Below, piece by piece: positions 7,811 to 18,116 of a stretch of DNA of 35,987 bases. Both the position numbers and the translations under genes were made by a program. Below the pieces are notes generated by a model. The model was not told where the DNA came from. It searched no databases and saw only the letters and a list, made by a program, of their open reading frames with translations. This stretch comes from Exilispira sp. (lineage in GTDB: Bacteria > Spirochaetota > JAAYUW01): assembly GCA_012517545.1 (NCBI GenBank), contig JAAYUW010000016.1, forward strand, positions 1-35,987, in the 5' to 3' direction. Position 1 is the first letter of the stretch. Each line of letters begins with the position of its first letter.

Positions 7811-10800
7811 TTAACTTAATCTGGTTGATTCGTTAATAAAATCACCTTTATCATTATTAACAAAAATATCTTCAATCGAAAATTTTATATCTCCGATTTC
7901 TTTTTCATATATCTTTATGTTCTGGTAATTTTTCATACCAGTACCAGCAGGAATTTTTTGGCCAATAATAACATTTTCTTTTAATCCCCTTAAATAATCC
8001 ACTTCTCCTTTTATTGCAGCATTGGTAAGCACTTTTGTAGTTTCCTGGAATGAAGCAGAAGAAAGAAATGATCTGCCAAGTGCAGCTTTTTTAATACCCT
8101 GCAATGCTGGTGATGCTTTAGCCGGGACTCCACCTTCCTTTATTATTTTTTCGTTTGCCTCAAAAAACTCCTCTCGGTCCACAACCTGTTTAAGAACAAA
8201 ATTTGTATCACCGACTTCTTCAATGCAAACTTTCTTAGTCATTTGCCTGACTATAATTGCAATATGCTTATCATTTATATTTACACCCTGATCCCTGTAA
8301 ACTTTCTGTATTTCATTCAAAAGATAGGCTGAAAATTCAAATATACCATTTATTGCAAGGACATCATATGGATCTGGATCACCATCAGTCAAAGGAGTTC
8401 CAGCTCTCACCCTATCTCCTTCCCTTACTTTAATATTCATAAAGTTTGGAACAAGATGTTCGTAAATCTTACCAAAATCATCTTCAATAAGAAGAACTTT
8501 TTTTGATCTCTTGGCTTCTCCATATTTAACGATTCCATCAACCTGTGCAAGTATCGCTTTTTTCTTTGGTTTTCTTGCTTCGAAAAGTGAAGTAACTTTT
8601 GGAAGACCTGATACAATATCTTCTTGAGTAGTCTTCTCTTTTGGTAACTTAATAATTATATCCCCTATTGAAACCTTATCATTTTCCTTTACAGTAACTA
8701 TCGCTTTTGATTGCAAATGGTAAGATGCAAGAGCAATATCAGGTGTTTTTTCATCACAGATAAGCAATTTTGGTTGCTTTTTATCATTAATAAGTTGCGC
8801 TATTTTTAAATGACCACCCTCTACTTGTTTAGCATTAACATTTATAAGAACATTTTCAAACTTAATGATACCTTTCTCTTCAGCAAGAGTTATATCATTG
8901 TGCATGTCAGATTCAAGTAAAACCGTTTCTGCTGGGAATATTTCATTTTCTAATGCATAGAGGATACTTCCAGTTTTAGCATCTATAGATACTTCATCTC
9001 CAAGAAGATAGAGATGTTTATCTATCTTTTTGACCACACCAATATGATTGGATTTCACAGCCTTATTGTTTTCATCATAGCCCAGAATGGTATCGAGTAT
9101 GACTTTTGAACCATCTTCCACTTCAACTTTAGAAGCACAAAGATTTGTCAGATCTCTATATATCTCTCGTATAAGAACCTGTCCATCTCTTAAGAATACT
9201 GATTCTTTAGAGTTCTCTTTTCTATAAACTGTTCCAATAATTTTCTCAATATATACTGGATTACTAAATATTCTCTCAGCTTCTTCAGCAGCTGCAGAAG
9301 ATGCAATACCTCCAATATGAAATGTTCTCATTGTAAGTTGAGTTCCTGGTTGACCAATAGATTGAGCTGCAATAATACCAACAGCTTCTCCAATATCAAC
9401 AATATTGCCAGTGGCAAGATTTTCTCCATAACATTTTTGGCATACACCATATCGTGATTCACAGGTAAGAACTGAACGAATTTTTATTTTTTTAACACCA
9501 AGTCTTTCAATAAGATTTGCCTTTTCTTCAGTTATATATTCATTAACATCAAGAATTAGCTCATTTGTGATAGGATGATATATCTTGTCCTGACTGAATC
9601 TCCCTTTTATTCTTGTTGAAATAGGAACTTTTACCTCATCTCCTTCTTTAATAGCTTCAATAAATGTACCATTTATAGTTCCACAATCATTTTCAGTTAT
9701 TACAACATCTTGAGCTATATCAACCAGTTTTCTAGTCAAGTAACCCGCATCAGCCGTTTTCAATGCAGTATCGGTTAAACCTTTTCTGGCTCCATGTGTA
9801 CTAATAAAATATTCAAATACTGATAGACCTTCTTTAAAATTAGATTTAATAGGAATATCAATTATTTTCCCCGAAGGAGTTGACATATTTCCTCTCATCC
9901 CGGCAAGCTGAACTATCTGAGTAATTGAACCTCTTGCACCTGATTCAACAATCATATTTAAAGGATTCATACCTGAATCAAGCTCTTCCATGGTAACTTT
10001 AAGTTTTTGTTGAATCTTATTCTTAGCTTTTTCCCATAATTTTATTACTTCATTGTATCTTTCTTCTTCAGTAATTGTGCCTTTTAGTTTTGCATCATAA
10101 AACTCTTTAACCTTTTCTTCGGTTTTGGAAATAATCTTGTGCTTTTCTTCAGGTATTATAATATCTGAAACTGCAATTGTAGCGCCAAATCTTGTAGCAT
10201 ATTTGAAACCTAGCTCTTTTATCTTATCAAGTGTATCTCCAGCAAGATAAATGCCTTCAATAACAATTATCTTCGAAATTAAATTTTTTAACTTTTTCTC
10301 TGACATTGGTTCATTAACATACTGAACAGATTCAGGTAAAATTGAATTAAAAATAACTTTGCCGGCACTTGTTTTAATCCAATCACCTCTAAAGGAGTAG
10401 AGAATCTGTTCGTTAATTTTAATATCATCATATTCAAGAGCATACTCTATTTCATCAAGATTGTAAAAATACTTTAACTTTTTTTTGGTCAATCTAGGAT
10501 CTTCCTTTGTAAGATAAAACATCCCGAGAACCATATCTTTTGTAGGCCATGCTATAGGTGTTCCATTGGCAGGATCAAGCAAGTTTTTGGCTGAAAGCAT
10601 AAGTATCCAGCATTCGATTTGTGCCTCTATAGAAAGAGGTATATGTATAGCCATCTGATCGCCATCAAAATCTGCATTATAAGCATGGCAAACTAAAGGG
10701 GGTAATTGAATAGCTGATCCTTCAATAAGTTTAGGTTCAAAAGCTTGAAAACCAAGTCTATGTAATGTTGGAGCTCTATTTAATAGGACTGGATGTTTAT

Positions 10801-12022
10801 CAACGATTATTTCAAGAACATCCCAGACTTCCTTTTCTCCGTGCTCTATAGCATCTTTTGCTTTTTTTATCGAATAATTATATTCAGATTTTAATTTGGC
10901 AATAACAAATGGTTTAAAAAGCTCGAGAGCAACTTTTCTCGGCAGGCCAGCCTGATATATTTTAAGATTTGGTCCAACAACTATTACAGATCTTCCAGAG
11001 TAATCAACCCTTTTACCGAGTAAATTTTGTCTAAAACGACCTTGTTTACCTTTTAAAATCTCGGATATAGACTTCAAGGGTCTATTTGAAGGTCCTTTTA
11101 CAGCTCTCTTCCTTCTTGAATTATCAAATAAACAGTCCACTGCATCCTGTAAAAGTCTTTTTTCATTTTTGACTATTATTTCAGGAGCTTTCATCTTTAA
11201 AAGTTTTTTTAGTCTATTGTTTCTGTGAATCATCCTTCTATAAAGATCATTTAGATCCGAAGTGGCGAATCTTCCACCATCAAGCTGAACCATTGGTCTA
11301 AGATCCGGGGGAATAACAGGAACAACCTCAAGTATCATCCATTCAGGTTTATTTCCAGATTTTTTAAAATCTTCAAGTAGTTCCAATCTATTCAAAACTT
11401 TTTTATCAGCCTTTTTATCTTTTTCTATCATCGCTCTTCTAAGATTCTGAACTTCATAATCTATATCAATCTCTGCTAAAAGCTCTTTTACGGCTTCTGC
11501 TCCCATCTGTGCTTTAAAAGATGAACCATACTTTTCAAGTGCTTCTTCATATTCCTTTTCAGTTAAAATTTCTTTTTCTTTTAAATCAGTATCACCAGGA
11601 TCTATAACGATATATTTTTCATGAAAAAGGACAGAATCAAGATCTTTATTCTTAACATCAAGAGCTAATGCTATTTTTGAAGGTGAAGTCTTATAGTACC
11701 ATATATGGGCAACTGGAGCAGCCAGACTTATGTGTCCACATCTATATCTTCTTACCTTTGAATCTGTAACCTGAACATTACATCTATCACAAACGACCCC
11801 CTCATACTTTCTTGTTTTGAATTTTCCACATGAACACTCGTAATCCCGGGTTGTCCCGAAAATTTTCTCACAAAAAAGACCATCTCGTTCTGGTTTTAAA
11901 GTCCTATAGTTAATAGTTTCCGGTTTCTTAACCTCACCGTAAGAATTTTGAACTATATTTTCTGGTGATGCAAGTTTTATCTGCATCTTGGAAATAGATT
12001 TAACATTATCAAAAATACTCAT
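7811..12022 (-). CDS. rpoC: DNA-directed RNA polymerase subunit beta'
   Basis: 1403 residues, near the usual size. N-terminal zinc ribbon: C63, C65, C78, C81. Clamp and rudder follow, then the catalytic NADFDGDQMAIH at 449-460, whose three Asp bind Mg2+. Later come the bridge-helix/trigger-loop region (GMRGNMSTPSGK, FEYFISTHGARKGLTDTALK), the second zinc site CESRYGVCQKC, and the C-terminal block with SFLSSASFQETTKVLTNAA. The start MSIFDNVKSISKM has AGAGG close upstream. It lies 101 bases behind rpoB and the two are surely one transcription unit. Confidence 0.98.
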   Translation of the reverse strand: MSIFDNVKSISKMQIKLASPENIVQNSYGEVKKPETINYRTLKPERDGLFCEKIFGTTRDYECSCGKFKTRKYEGVVCDRCNVQVTDSKVRRYRCGHISLAAPVAHIWYYKTSPSKIALALDVKNKDLDSVLFHEKYIVIDPGDTDLKEKEILTEKEYEEALEKYGSSFKAQMGAEAVKELLAEIDIDYEVQNLRRAMIEKDKKADKKVLNRLELLEDFKKSGNKPEWMILEVVPVIPPDLRPMVQLDGGRFATSDLNDLYRRMIHRNNRLKKLLKMKAPEIIVKNEKRLLQDAVDCLFDNSRRKRAVKGPSNRPLKSISEILKGKQGRFRQNLLGKRVDYSGRSVIVVGPNLKIYQAGLPRKVALELFKPFVIAKLKSEYNYSIKKAKDAIEHGEKEVWDVLEIIVDKHPVLLNRAPTLHRLGFQAFEPKLIEGSAIQLPPLVCHAYNADFDGDQMAIHIPLSIEAQIECWILMLSAKNLLDPANGTPIAWPTKDMVLGMFYLTKEDPRLTKKKLKYFYNLDEIEYALEYDDIKINEQILYSFRGDWIKTSAGKVIFNSILPESVQYVNEPMSEKKLKNLISKIIVIEGIYLAGDTLDKIKELGFKYATRFGATIAVSDIIIPEEKHKIISKTEEKVKEFYDAKLKGTITEEERYNEVIKLWEKAKNKIQQKLKVTMEELDSGMNPLNMIVESGARGSITQIVQLAGMRGNMSTPSGKIIDIPIKSNFKEGLSVFEYFISTHGARKGLTDTALKTADAGYLTRKLVDIAQDVVITENDCGTINGTFIEAIKEGDEVKVPISTRIKGRFSQDKIYHPITNELILDVNEYITEEKANLIERLGVKKIKIRSVLTCESRYGVCQKCYGENLATGNIVDIGEAVGIIAAQSIGQPGTQLTMRTFHIGGIASSAAAEEAERIFSNPVYIEKIIGTVYRKENSKESVFLRDGQVLIREIYRDLTNLCASKVEVEDGSKVILDTILGYDENNKAVKSNHIGVVKKIDKHLYLLGDEVSIDAKTGSILYALENEIFPAETVLLESDMHNDITLAEEKGIIKFENVLINVNAKQVEGGHLKIAQLINDKKQPKLLICDEKTPDIALASYHLQSKAIVTVKENDKVSIGDIIIKLPKEKTTQEDIVSGLPKVTSLFEARKPKKKAILAQVDGIVKYGEAKRSKKVLLIEDDFGKIYEHLVPNFMNIKVREGDRVRAGTPLTDGDPDPYDVLAINGIFEFSAYLLNEIQKVYRDQGVNINDKHIAIIVRQMTKKVCIEEVGDTNFVLKQVVDREEFFEANEKIIKEGGVPAKASPALQGIKKAALGRSFLSSASFQETTKVLTNAAIKGEVDYLRGLKENVIIGQKIPAGTGMKNYQNIKIYEKEIGDIKFSIEDIFVNNDKGDFINESTRLS

Positions 12023-12123
12023 AAAGCCTCTTTTTTGAAATTGAATTATAATTATCTTGTGTTATTAAAATAATTTTCAATTTTTCTTTTACTAATTATA
12101 TGGTTGAAGTTAAATTAAAAGTA

Positions 12124-15100
12124 CTAATATATCTGTTTTGATTTATAAATATTTTTTTCTTTCTCTTTTTCAGATAGAGGTATCTCTTTACCATTTTCAT
12201 CATATAGCTTGACATCAAGGCACATACCTCTTAACTCCTGAACAAGTACATTAAATGCTTCCGGTATTCCAGCAGGTGGGATAGGTTCTTCTTTTACAAT
12301 AGCATGATACATATTATTTCTACCCGTTCTATCGTCAGACTTTTGAGTTAAAAACTCATGTAAAGTTGCAGAAGCACCATAAGCTTCTAGAGCCCAAACC
12401 TCCATCTCTCCCAACCTTTGTCCACCAAACTGAGCTTTACCACCTAATGGTTGCTGGGTAACAAGCGAATAGTTTCCAGTAGATCTTGCATGTACTTTAT
12501 CTTCAACCATATGATTTAGTTTCAATATATAAATATTACCAACAAGAACATCATTAATAAATTTATCTCCCGTTTTTCCATCGTACAATGGTGTTTTTGA
12601 AGTTACGGGAAGTCCATAATCCTTTAATAATTCCTGGATCTCTTCAAAATCAGGTGACTCAAACACAGGGACAGCTACTTTCTTATTTGCTGTTTCACAT
12701 GCCCATCCAAGAGCTGTTTCAAATATTTGACCCAGATTCATCCTACTTGGGACTCCCAGCGGGTTAAGTACTATATCAACAGGTGTACCATCAGGTAAAA
12801 ATGGCATGTCTTCCTCTGGAAGAACTATTGATATAACTCCCTTATTTCCATGCCTTCCAGATAATTTATCACCAACCTGTATCTTTCTTTTTGTTGCAAC
12901 ATAAACTTTTACAACTTCTTCCACTCCATTTTCCAGGTCATCAATATCCTGTTTTGTTAATCTTACAACATCAAGTATGTATCCCTCAACTCCGTGAGGT
13001 ACTCTTAAAGATGTATCTCGAACTTCAGAAGCCTTTTCACCAAATATCGATTTGAATAACTTGTATTCTGGAAAAAGTTCTTCATGACCTTTTGGTGTAA
13101 CCTTTCCGACAAGTATACTATTTGAAGTAACAAAAGCTCCTGTTCTTATGATACCAGAATCATCAAGATCCTTTTGATCTCTATCGTTAGCATTTGGGAT
13201 ATCTCGTGTTATCTTTTCAGAACCAAGCTTAGTATCCCTGACATCTATCTGGAATTCTTTAATATGAATAGAGGTTAGAAGATCTTCTTTTACGACTTTT
13301 TCAGATAAAACTATAGCATCCTCAAAATTATAGCCATACCATGGGATAAAGGCGACTTTAAGATTTACACCCAGAGCAAGTTCACCATCAGCAGCAGCTG
13401 GGCCATCTGTCAAAGGTTGGCCATGTTTAACTTTTTCTCCAGGTTTTACAATTGGTCGTTGATTATAAACTGTATCCTGGTTTGTCCTTAAATATTTTAT
13501 CAATTTATATTTATCAAGGTCATTAGCAGATTTTTTTCCTTCAGGTTCTATGATAATTTCAGAATTTGATATTGAAATAACCTTTCCAGCTCTTTTTGCA
13601 AAAAGAATAATACCTGAATCCTGGGCAACACGTTGTTCAATGCCTGTGCCTACATAGGGAGATTGAGGAAAGAGAAGAGGTATTGCCTGTCTCTGCATAT
13701 TAGATCCCATAAGTGCCCTATTTGCATCATTATGTTCAAGAAATGGAATCAGAGCTGTTGATATTGAAACAAGTTGCCTGGGAGAAAGATCTATATAATC
13801 TATTTTAGTCTTGTGAACACTTATATACTCTCCGTTATGACGTGCATCAATAAACTCATTTTTCAATTCACCGTTCTTTTCTCTTGGCTCAATAGACTGA
13901 GCAATATAATATCGCTCTTCTTCAATAGCAGTTAAAAATTCAACTTTATCAGTTATGCAACCATTTTCAACTTTAAGATATGGAGTCTCAAGGTAACCAA
14001 ATTCATTTGGTTTGCTAAATGTTGTTAGAGATAGTATCAAACCAATATTCTGTCCTTCTGGCGTTTCTATAGGACACAATCGTCCATAATGAGAAGTATG
14101 TACATCTCTAACTTTTGATCCTGCTCTATCTCTTGATAAACCACCTTTACCAAGAGCATTTATTCTTCTTTTATGAGTTAACTCAGTTAAAGGATTGGTT
14201 TGATCCATAAATTGAGATAACTGCGATGTTCCAAAGAATTCATTTAGCACTGATGTAATGGGTCTTGAACCTATAAGTTCAGCTGGATCTATCTGTTCTG
14301 CTTCATTAGTATTCATCTTTTCCAGAGCTATCTTCTGCATTCGTAAAAATCCACGCTTAAGTTCATTATATAGAAGTTCTCCAACAGCTCTAACACGTCT
14401 ATTAGAAAGGTGATCTTCATCATCTATATTATAGACACCTTCAACAATTTTCGTTAAATATATAATCGTATTTATTATATCTTCAAGCTGAAGATTCATT
14501 ACAAGGTTATTTTCTTTATATCCAAATTTTCTGTTAAGTTTAAATCTTCCAACTTTCCCCAGATCATATCTATGTGGATTAAAAAATAAATCTTTTATTT
14601 CAGCTTCAGCAGTTTCTATAAGTGCCGGTTCTCCAGGCCTTAAAATATTAAAAACTTTATTTATAGCTTCTTCTTTTGAAGGCTCTGATTTTAAAGGATT
14701 ATTGGCATCTTTCTCAAATACTTCCTTTTGTATTGTATTTAAAATTATCTCCCCTGTAATTTTCTTTGTGCTATTAAAGTTGATAACTTTTAGTTCATGG
14801 ATCTTACTATCTATAAGTTTGTCAATATCAAGAGTTGTAAGAGCCTGTCCTGCAGTAACTATTTTCTCAGGACCAAAATCAGTCTCTATGATAATATTTT
14901 GAGCAGGAATTTTACCTTCAAGATCATAGGTAACAGGTAAGATCTCGGTATCATAAAAAGCATCAATAATCATTTCATTTGTTTCAAGTCCTACTACTCT
15001 TAAAAATGTTGTGGCAAGAATCTTTCTTTTTTTATCTATTCTAACAGATAGTATTTCTTTTCTTTCATCAAGAATAAACTCCAGCCATGCACCTTTGTTT

Positions 15101-15621
15101 GGTGAAAGTCGAGCCTGATACTCGTTATTTCTATCATCATATTTGAATAAAACACCAGGAGAACGGTGAATCTGTGAAACAACTACTCTTTCAGCTCCAT
15201 TTATTATAAATGTTCCAACATCAGTCAACAGGGGGAAATCTCCAAGATAGATATCTTTAGTTCTGACTTCACCGGAATCTTTAAATACAAGGTTAACCTT
15301 TATTTTAACCGGTATTGAATATGTCTTACCTTTTATTCGAGCATCTTCAACTGAATATTTAGGTTCACCAAAATAGTATTCAACATATTCCAGAATAATA
15401 TTACTATTTTTTGATTCTATTGGGAAATGAGTCTTAAAAAGATCTTCCAATCCCTGAGTCTCAACAGGAAGTTTTTGCAATTTTTTTTCTAGCTGTAAAA
15501 ACCATTCATATGAAACCTTTTGAATTTCCAGAAAATTTGGGAATTCAATAAATTCATCTTTTGATTCATTAATATAAAAACGAAAAGGATTTGACTTTAT
15601 TGGTGAAAATTTCACCTTCAT
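12124..15621 (-). CDS. rpoB: DNA-directed RNA polymerase subunit beta
   Basis: 1165 residues. This is a short-type beta subunit without the large lineage inserts of E. coli (1342) and close in size to spirochaete RpoB. It forms the catalytic cleft wall and the rifamycin pocket. Conserved: FFGTSQLSQFMDQTNPLTEL at 462-481, HKRRINALGKGGLSRDRAG at 483-501, CPIETPEGQNIGLI, GYNFEDAIVLSE, and GRHGNKGVIS. Residue 488 (codon AAT at 14158-14160) is Asn where E. coli has Ser531, and residue 492 is Lys for Pro535. AGGAG precedes the ATG. Confidence 0.98.
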   Translation of the reverse strand: MKVKFSPIKSNPFRFYINESKDEFIEFPNFLEIQKVSYEWFLQLEKKLQKLPVETQGLEDLFKTHFPIESKNSNIILEYVEYYFGEPKYSVEDARIKGKTYSIPVKIKVNLVFKDSGEVRTKDIYLGDFPLLTDVGTFIINGAERVVVSQIHRSPGVLFKYDDRNNEYQARLSPNKGAWLEFILDERKEILSVRIDKKRKILATTFLRVVGLETNEMIIDAFYDTEILPVTYDLEGKIPAQNIIIETDFGPEKIVTAGQALTTLDIDKLIDSKIHELKVINFNSTKKITGEIILNTIQKEVFEKDANNPLKSEPSKEEAINKVFNILRPGEPALIETAEAEIKDLFFNPHRYDLGKVGRFKLNRKFGYKENNLVMNLQLEDIINTIIYLTKIVEGVYNIDDEDHLSNRRVRAVGELLYNELKRGFLRMQKIALEKMNTNEAEQIDPAELIGSRPITSVLNEFFGTSQLSQFMDQTNPLTELTHKRRINALGKGGLSRDRAGSKVRDVHTSHYGRLCPIETPEGQNIGLILSLTTFSKPNEFGYLETPYLKVENGCITDKVEFLTAIEEERYYIAQSIEPREKNGELKNEFIDARHNGEYISVHKTKIDYIDLSPRQLVSISTALIPFLEHNDANRALMGSNMQRQAIPLLFPQSPYVGTGIEQRVAQDSGIILFAKRAGKVISISNSEIIIEPEGKKSANDLDKYKLIKYLRTNQDTVYNQRPIVKPGEKVKHGQPLTDGPAAADGELALGVNLKVAFIPWYGYNFEDAIVLSEKVVKEDLLTSIHIKEFQIDVRDTKLGSEKITRDIPNANDRDQKDLDDSGIIRTGAFVTSNSILVGKVTPKGHEELFPEYKLFKSIFGEKASEVRDTSLRVPHGVEGYILDVVRLTKQDIDDLENGVEEVVKVYVATKRKIQVGDKLSGRHGNKGVISIVLPEEDMPFLPDGTPVDIVLNPLGVPSRMNLGQIFETALGWACETANKKVAVPVFESPDFEEIQELLKDYGLPVTSKTPLYDGKTGDKFINDVLVGNIYILKLNHMVEDKVHARSTGNYSLVTQQPLGGKAQFGGQRLGEMEVWALEAYGASATLHEFLTQKSDDRTGRNNMYHAIVKEEPIPPAGIPEAFNVLVQELRGMCLDVKLYDENGKEIPLSEKEKEKNIYKSKQIY

Positions 15622-15929
15622 GAATTTCTCCTGATTTAGAAAATAAGTAAAGAAATATTGATGAATGTATATTGATTACATTTAAAACAAATAATAAAAA
15701 TACCAATAAAAATACAATAAAAAAAAAGTCGATAAAAAATTTATAAATTTGAATTCAATTTATTTATATACAAATCATAAAACTCATAAATTTTTTTCTT
15801 TTTTTAAGCATAGACTCCATTACTTTATAATACACAACAAGGAAGGGTACTTATAGCACCCCTCCGTTGAAGTATATTTCACTGATAGAAAATAAAAATA
15901 TAAAAGCATGTTATATTATTATAGTTACA
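15622..15929. other. rplL-rpoB intergenic leader (308 bases)
   Basis: An A/T-rich spacer between rplL and rpoB with no coding frame. In E. coli the matching gap holds an attenuator and an RNase III site that set the ribosomal protein to polymerase ratio. Here the only strong structure is the GC-rich hairpin at 15835-15869. Downstream of it towards rpoB the sequence is mostly poly-A/T, and I see no convincing promoter box pair. Confidence 0.6.
15835..15869 (-). promoter_or_regulatory. GC-rich hairpin between rplL and rpoB
   Basis: On the minus strand GGAGGGGTGC pairs with GTACCCTTCC around a 5-base loop (15841-15865). The 10-bp stem has two or three G-U pairs. After a 2-base bulge CAAC pairs with GTTG (15866-15869 and 15835-15838), lengthening it. 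The 3' side (TTGTTGTG) is not a proper U-tract, so a processing site or weak attenuator fits better than a full terminator. Its position mirrors the known rplL-rpoB control point of other bacteria. Confidence 0.5.
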
Positions 15930-16322
15930 CTATTTTAATTCAACCTGTGCTCCAGCCTCTTCTAACTTTTTCTTAATTGCATCAGCTTCTTCTTTTGGAA
16001 CAGCTGTTTTAATAGGTTTTGACGGATCTTCAACTGCATCTTTAGCTTCTTTTAAACCTAATGATGTAATTTCTCTAACCTTCTTTATAACCTCAATTTT
16101 GCTTGCGCCTGGATTTTTAATATAAATATCAAACTCAGCTTTTTCTTCTTTTTCTGATGCTTCTCCAGCTGATGCACCACCAGTAGCAGCTCCCGCCATC
16201 ATAACTGGTGCAGCTGCAGAGACACCAAATGTTTCTTCTAATGCTTTAACAAGTTCATTCAATTCCATAACGCTCATGCTTTTAACAGCTTCAATAATCT
16301 GATCTTTTGTAAGTGTTGCCAT
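15930..16322 (-). CDS. rplL: 50S ribosomal protein L7/L12
   Basis: 130 residues. This is the multicopy stalk protein that recruits GTPase factors. An N-terminal dimerisation helix (residues 1-33) is followed by an Ala/Gly-rich hinge (about 36-58) and the globular C-terminal domain with [19 protein letters not shown], the factor-binding helix [13 protein letters not shown], and [25 protein letters not shown] precedes the ATG. It is 46 bases behind rplJ, as usual. Confidence 0.97.
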   Translation of the reverse strand: MATLTKDQIIEAVKSMSVMELNELVKALEETFGVSAAAPVMMAGAATGGASAGEASEKEEKAEFDIYIKNPGASKIEVIKKVREITSLGLKEAKDAVEDPSKPIKTAVPKEEADAIKKKLEEAGAQVELK

Positions 16323-16368
16323 ATTTTCTCCCTTTTAATTTAAAATTAATCTTAATCTTTACCAATAA

Positions 16369-16896
16369 CTATTTATTTTTAGAAACAGCATTTAATGCTC
16401 TAGGTAATTGAGCAATAACCTCGTTAAGTACACGTGCAAATCTAGTATATGGACTTGCACATATGTTTGCAAGCATACCATAAAGTTCCTGCCTGGTTGG
16501 CATATCCGATAATTTCTCAGCTGCACTGGCTGGAAGAAAACTACCATCAAAAATAGCACCCTTAATTGATACAGTTTTGCTTTTTTGAAGTAATTTTAGA
16601 TCCTTAACAATACCGCTGACCTCATCGGTTCCATATACTATGAAAGTATTTTGCTTGAACATCTCATCTGGTAGTTCAAAGCTTAAAGTTTTTTTTGCAG
16701 CTATGCATGTAATATTTGTCTTTATAACTTTAATATTGCCATTTTTTTCTTTAACTGTTGTTCTCAGTTCTTCAAACTTTTTTACCGGTAACATTGAAAA
16801 ATTACAAAAAATAACATAGCTGTTATTTTTAAAAATATCTTGCATTTTTTCAAGGTATGCAATTTTTTCTGGTTTAATAGATAACTTTTTTTCCAT
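16369..16896 (-). CDS. rplJ: 50S ribosomal protein L10
   Basis: 175 residues, the normal length. L10 anchors L7/L12 dimers to the stalk base. The N-terminal rRNA-binding domain has EKIAYLEKMQDIFKNNSYVI and a FEELRTTVKEKNGNIKVIKT stretch. A C-terminal helix (about 145-175, RFARVLNEVIAQLPRALNAV) carries L12 binding. AAGGATGA precedes the ATG. The gap to rplA is only 75 bases, and I could not identify the kink-turn leader through which L10 represses its own mRNA elsewhere. Confidence 0.95.
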   Translation of the reverse strand: MEKKLSIKPEKIAYLEKMQDIFKNNSYVIFCNFSMLPVKKFEELRTTVKEKNGNIKVIKTNITCIAAKKTLSFELPDEMFKQNTFIVYGTDEVSGIVKDLKLLQKSKTVSIKGAIFDGSFLPASAAEKLSDMPTRQELYGMLANICASPYTRFARVLNEVIAQLPRALNAVSKNK

Positions 16897-16971
16897 AAAT
16901 CATCCTTGTTGTGAATAGATAGAAGCATTTATTTTTAAGCGTAATAGCTCTTAAATTATCCGGAAAATTTT

Positions 16972-17655
16972 TCAAGCAATTGCTGCAAGATCTAGTCTCA
17001 CAGATGGAGACATTGTTGTAGAAACATAAACTGATGTAATATAATTTCCCTTTAAATCTGAAGGTCTTTTCTTCAAAATATCTTGATAAAGTGCAGTAAA
17101 ATTTTCAAGAATCTGCTCTTCTGTCATCGATTTCTTGGCAAAGATAACATGAATAACACCAGCTTTGTCAGCTTTATATTCAAGTTTACCCTGTTTTATC
17201 TCTTTAATTGCAGTAGAAACATTATCGGTTACAGTGCCAGTTTTAGGATTTGGCATCAACCCCTTTGGTCCTAATATTTTAGCTATTTTACCAATATCTT
17301 TCATCATATCGGGAGTAGCTATACATGCATCAAAATCCAACCAGCCAGATTTAACCTTTTCAAGGTATTCTTCATCCCCAGCGTAATCAGCTCCAGCTGC
17401 TAAAGCTTCTTCCACCTTTTGACCTTTAGCAAAAACCAGAACTTTTTTTGTTTTTCCAAATGAATTTGGAAGTAATATCGTAGATCTCACAGTATGTTTC
17501 TTTTCTATTTTAAGATTGATGCTAAGTTCAAAAGTCTCATCAAATTTTGCATACGATATTTTTTTCAAAATGGAGATAGCTTCCTGTATGTTGTACAATT
17601 TATTAGTTTCGATACTTTCCTTTGCTTTTCTATAAAGTTTTCCATGCTTAATCAT
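16972..17655 (-). CDS. rplA: 50S ribosomal protein L1
   Basis: 227 residues, typical. L1 forms the mobile stalk at the E site and is a translational repressor of rplK-rplA in several bacteria. Seen: the start MIKHGKLYRKAKESI, FDETFELSINLKIEKKHTVR, GADYAGDEEYLEKV, and the signature IGKIAKILGPKGLMPNPKTGTVT at about 120-142. GGAG precedes the ATG at 17655, and the rplK stop lies 35 bases upstream. Confidence 0.96.
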   Translation of the reverse strand: MIKHGKLYRKAKESIETNKLYNIQEAISILKKISYAKFDETFELSINLKIEKKHTVRSTILLPNSFGKTKKVLVFAKGQKVEEALAAGADYAGDEEYLEKVKSGWLDFDACIATPDMMKDIGKIAKILGPKGLMPNPKTGTVTDNVSTAIKEIKQGKLEYKADKAGVIHVIFAKKSMTEEQILENFTALYQDILKKRPSDLKGNYITSVYVSTTMSPSVRLDLAAIA

Positions 17656-17690
17656 CTAAAATCTCCTTTGAATCAAACTATACAATTTAC

Positions 17691-18116
17691 CTATTCTACT
17701 ATCTCTAAACCCATTGATTTGCAGGTGCCTTCAACTATCAACATAGCCTTATCAACACTTTTAGTATTCAAATCAGGGAGCTTTTTCATAGCAATTTCTT
17801 TTATCTGCTTTTTTGTAATTTTGCCAACTTTTACCTTGTTAGGAGTCGCAGAACCTTTCTCAATGTTTATAGCTTTTTTTACCATAAAAGAAACTGGTGC
17901 AACTTTAAATACTATATCGTAAGTTCTATCTTTGTAAATAGTCACAATAGTGGGGATCAATTCACCTTTTCTATTTGCAGTCTTAGCATTAAAAGTCTGG
18001 ACAAACTGCTGAAGGTTAATACCTGTAGGACCTAAAGCAGTACCAATTGGTGGAGCTGGTTTCGCTTCACCACCGATTATCTGTAATTTTACTATCTGTT
18101 TTACTTCTTTTGCCAT
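17691..18116 (-). CDS. rplK: 50S ribosomal protein L11
   Basis: 141 residues, the standard length. L11 forms the GTPase-associated centre with 23S rRNA and is needed for RelA activation and thiostrepton binding. The N-terminal domain has GEAKPAPPIGTALGPTGIN with the conserved prolines at the factor-binding face. The RNA-binding C-terminal domain has KITKKQIKEIAMKKLPDLNT and VEGTCKSMGLEI. AAGGA precedes the ATG. A 174-base A/T-rich gap without recognisable signals separates it from nusG. Confidence 0.97.
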   Translation of the reverse strand: MAKEVKQIVKLQIIGGEAKPAPPIGTALGPTGINLQQFVQTFNAKTANRKGELIPTIVTIYKDRTYDIVFKVAPVSFMVKKAINIEKGSATPNKVKVGKITKKQIKEIAMKKLPDLNTKSVDKAMLIVEGTCKSMGLEIVE

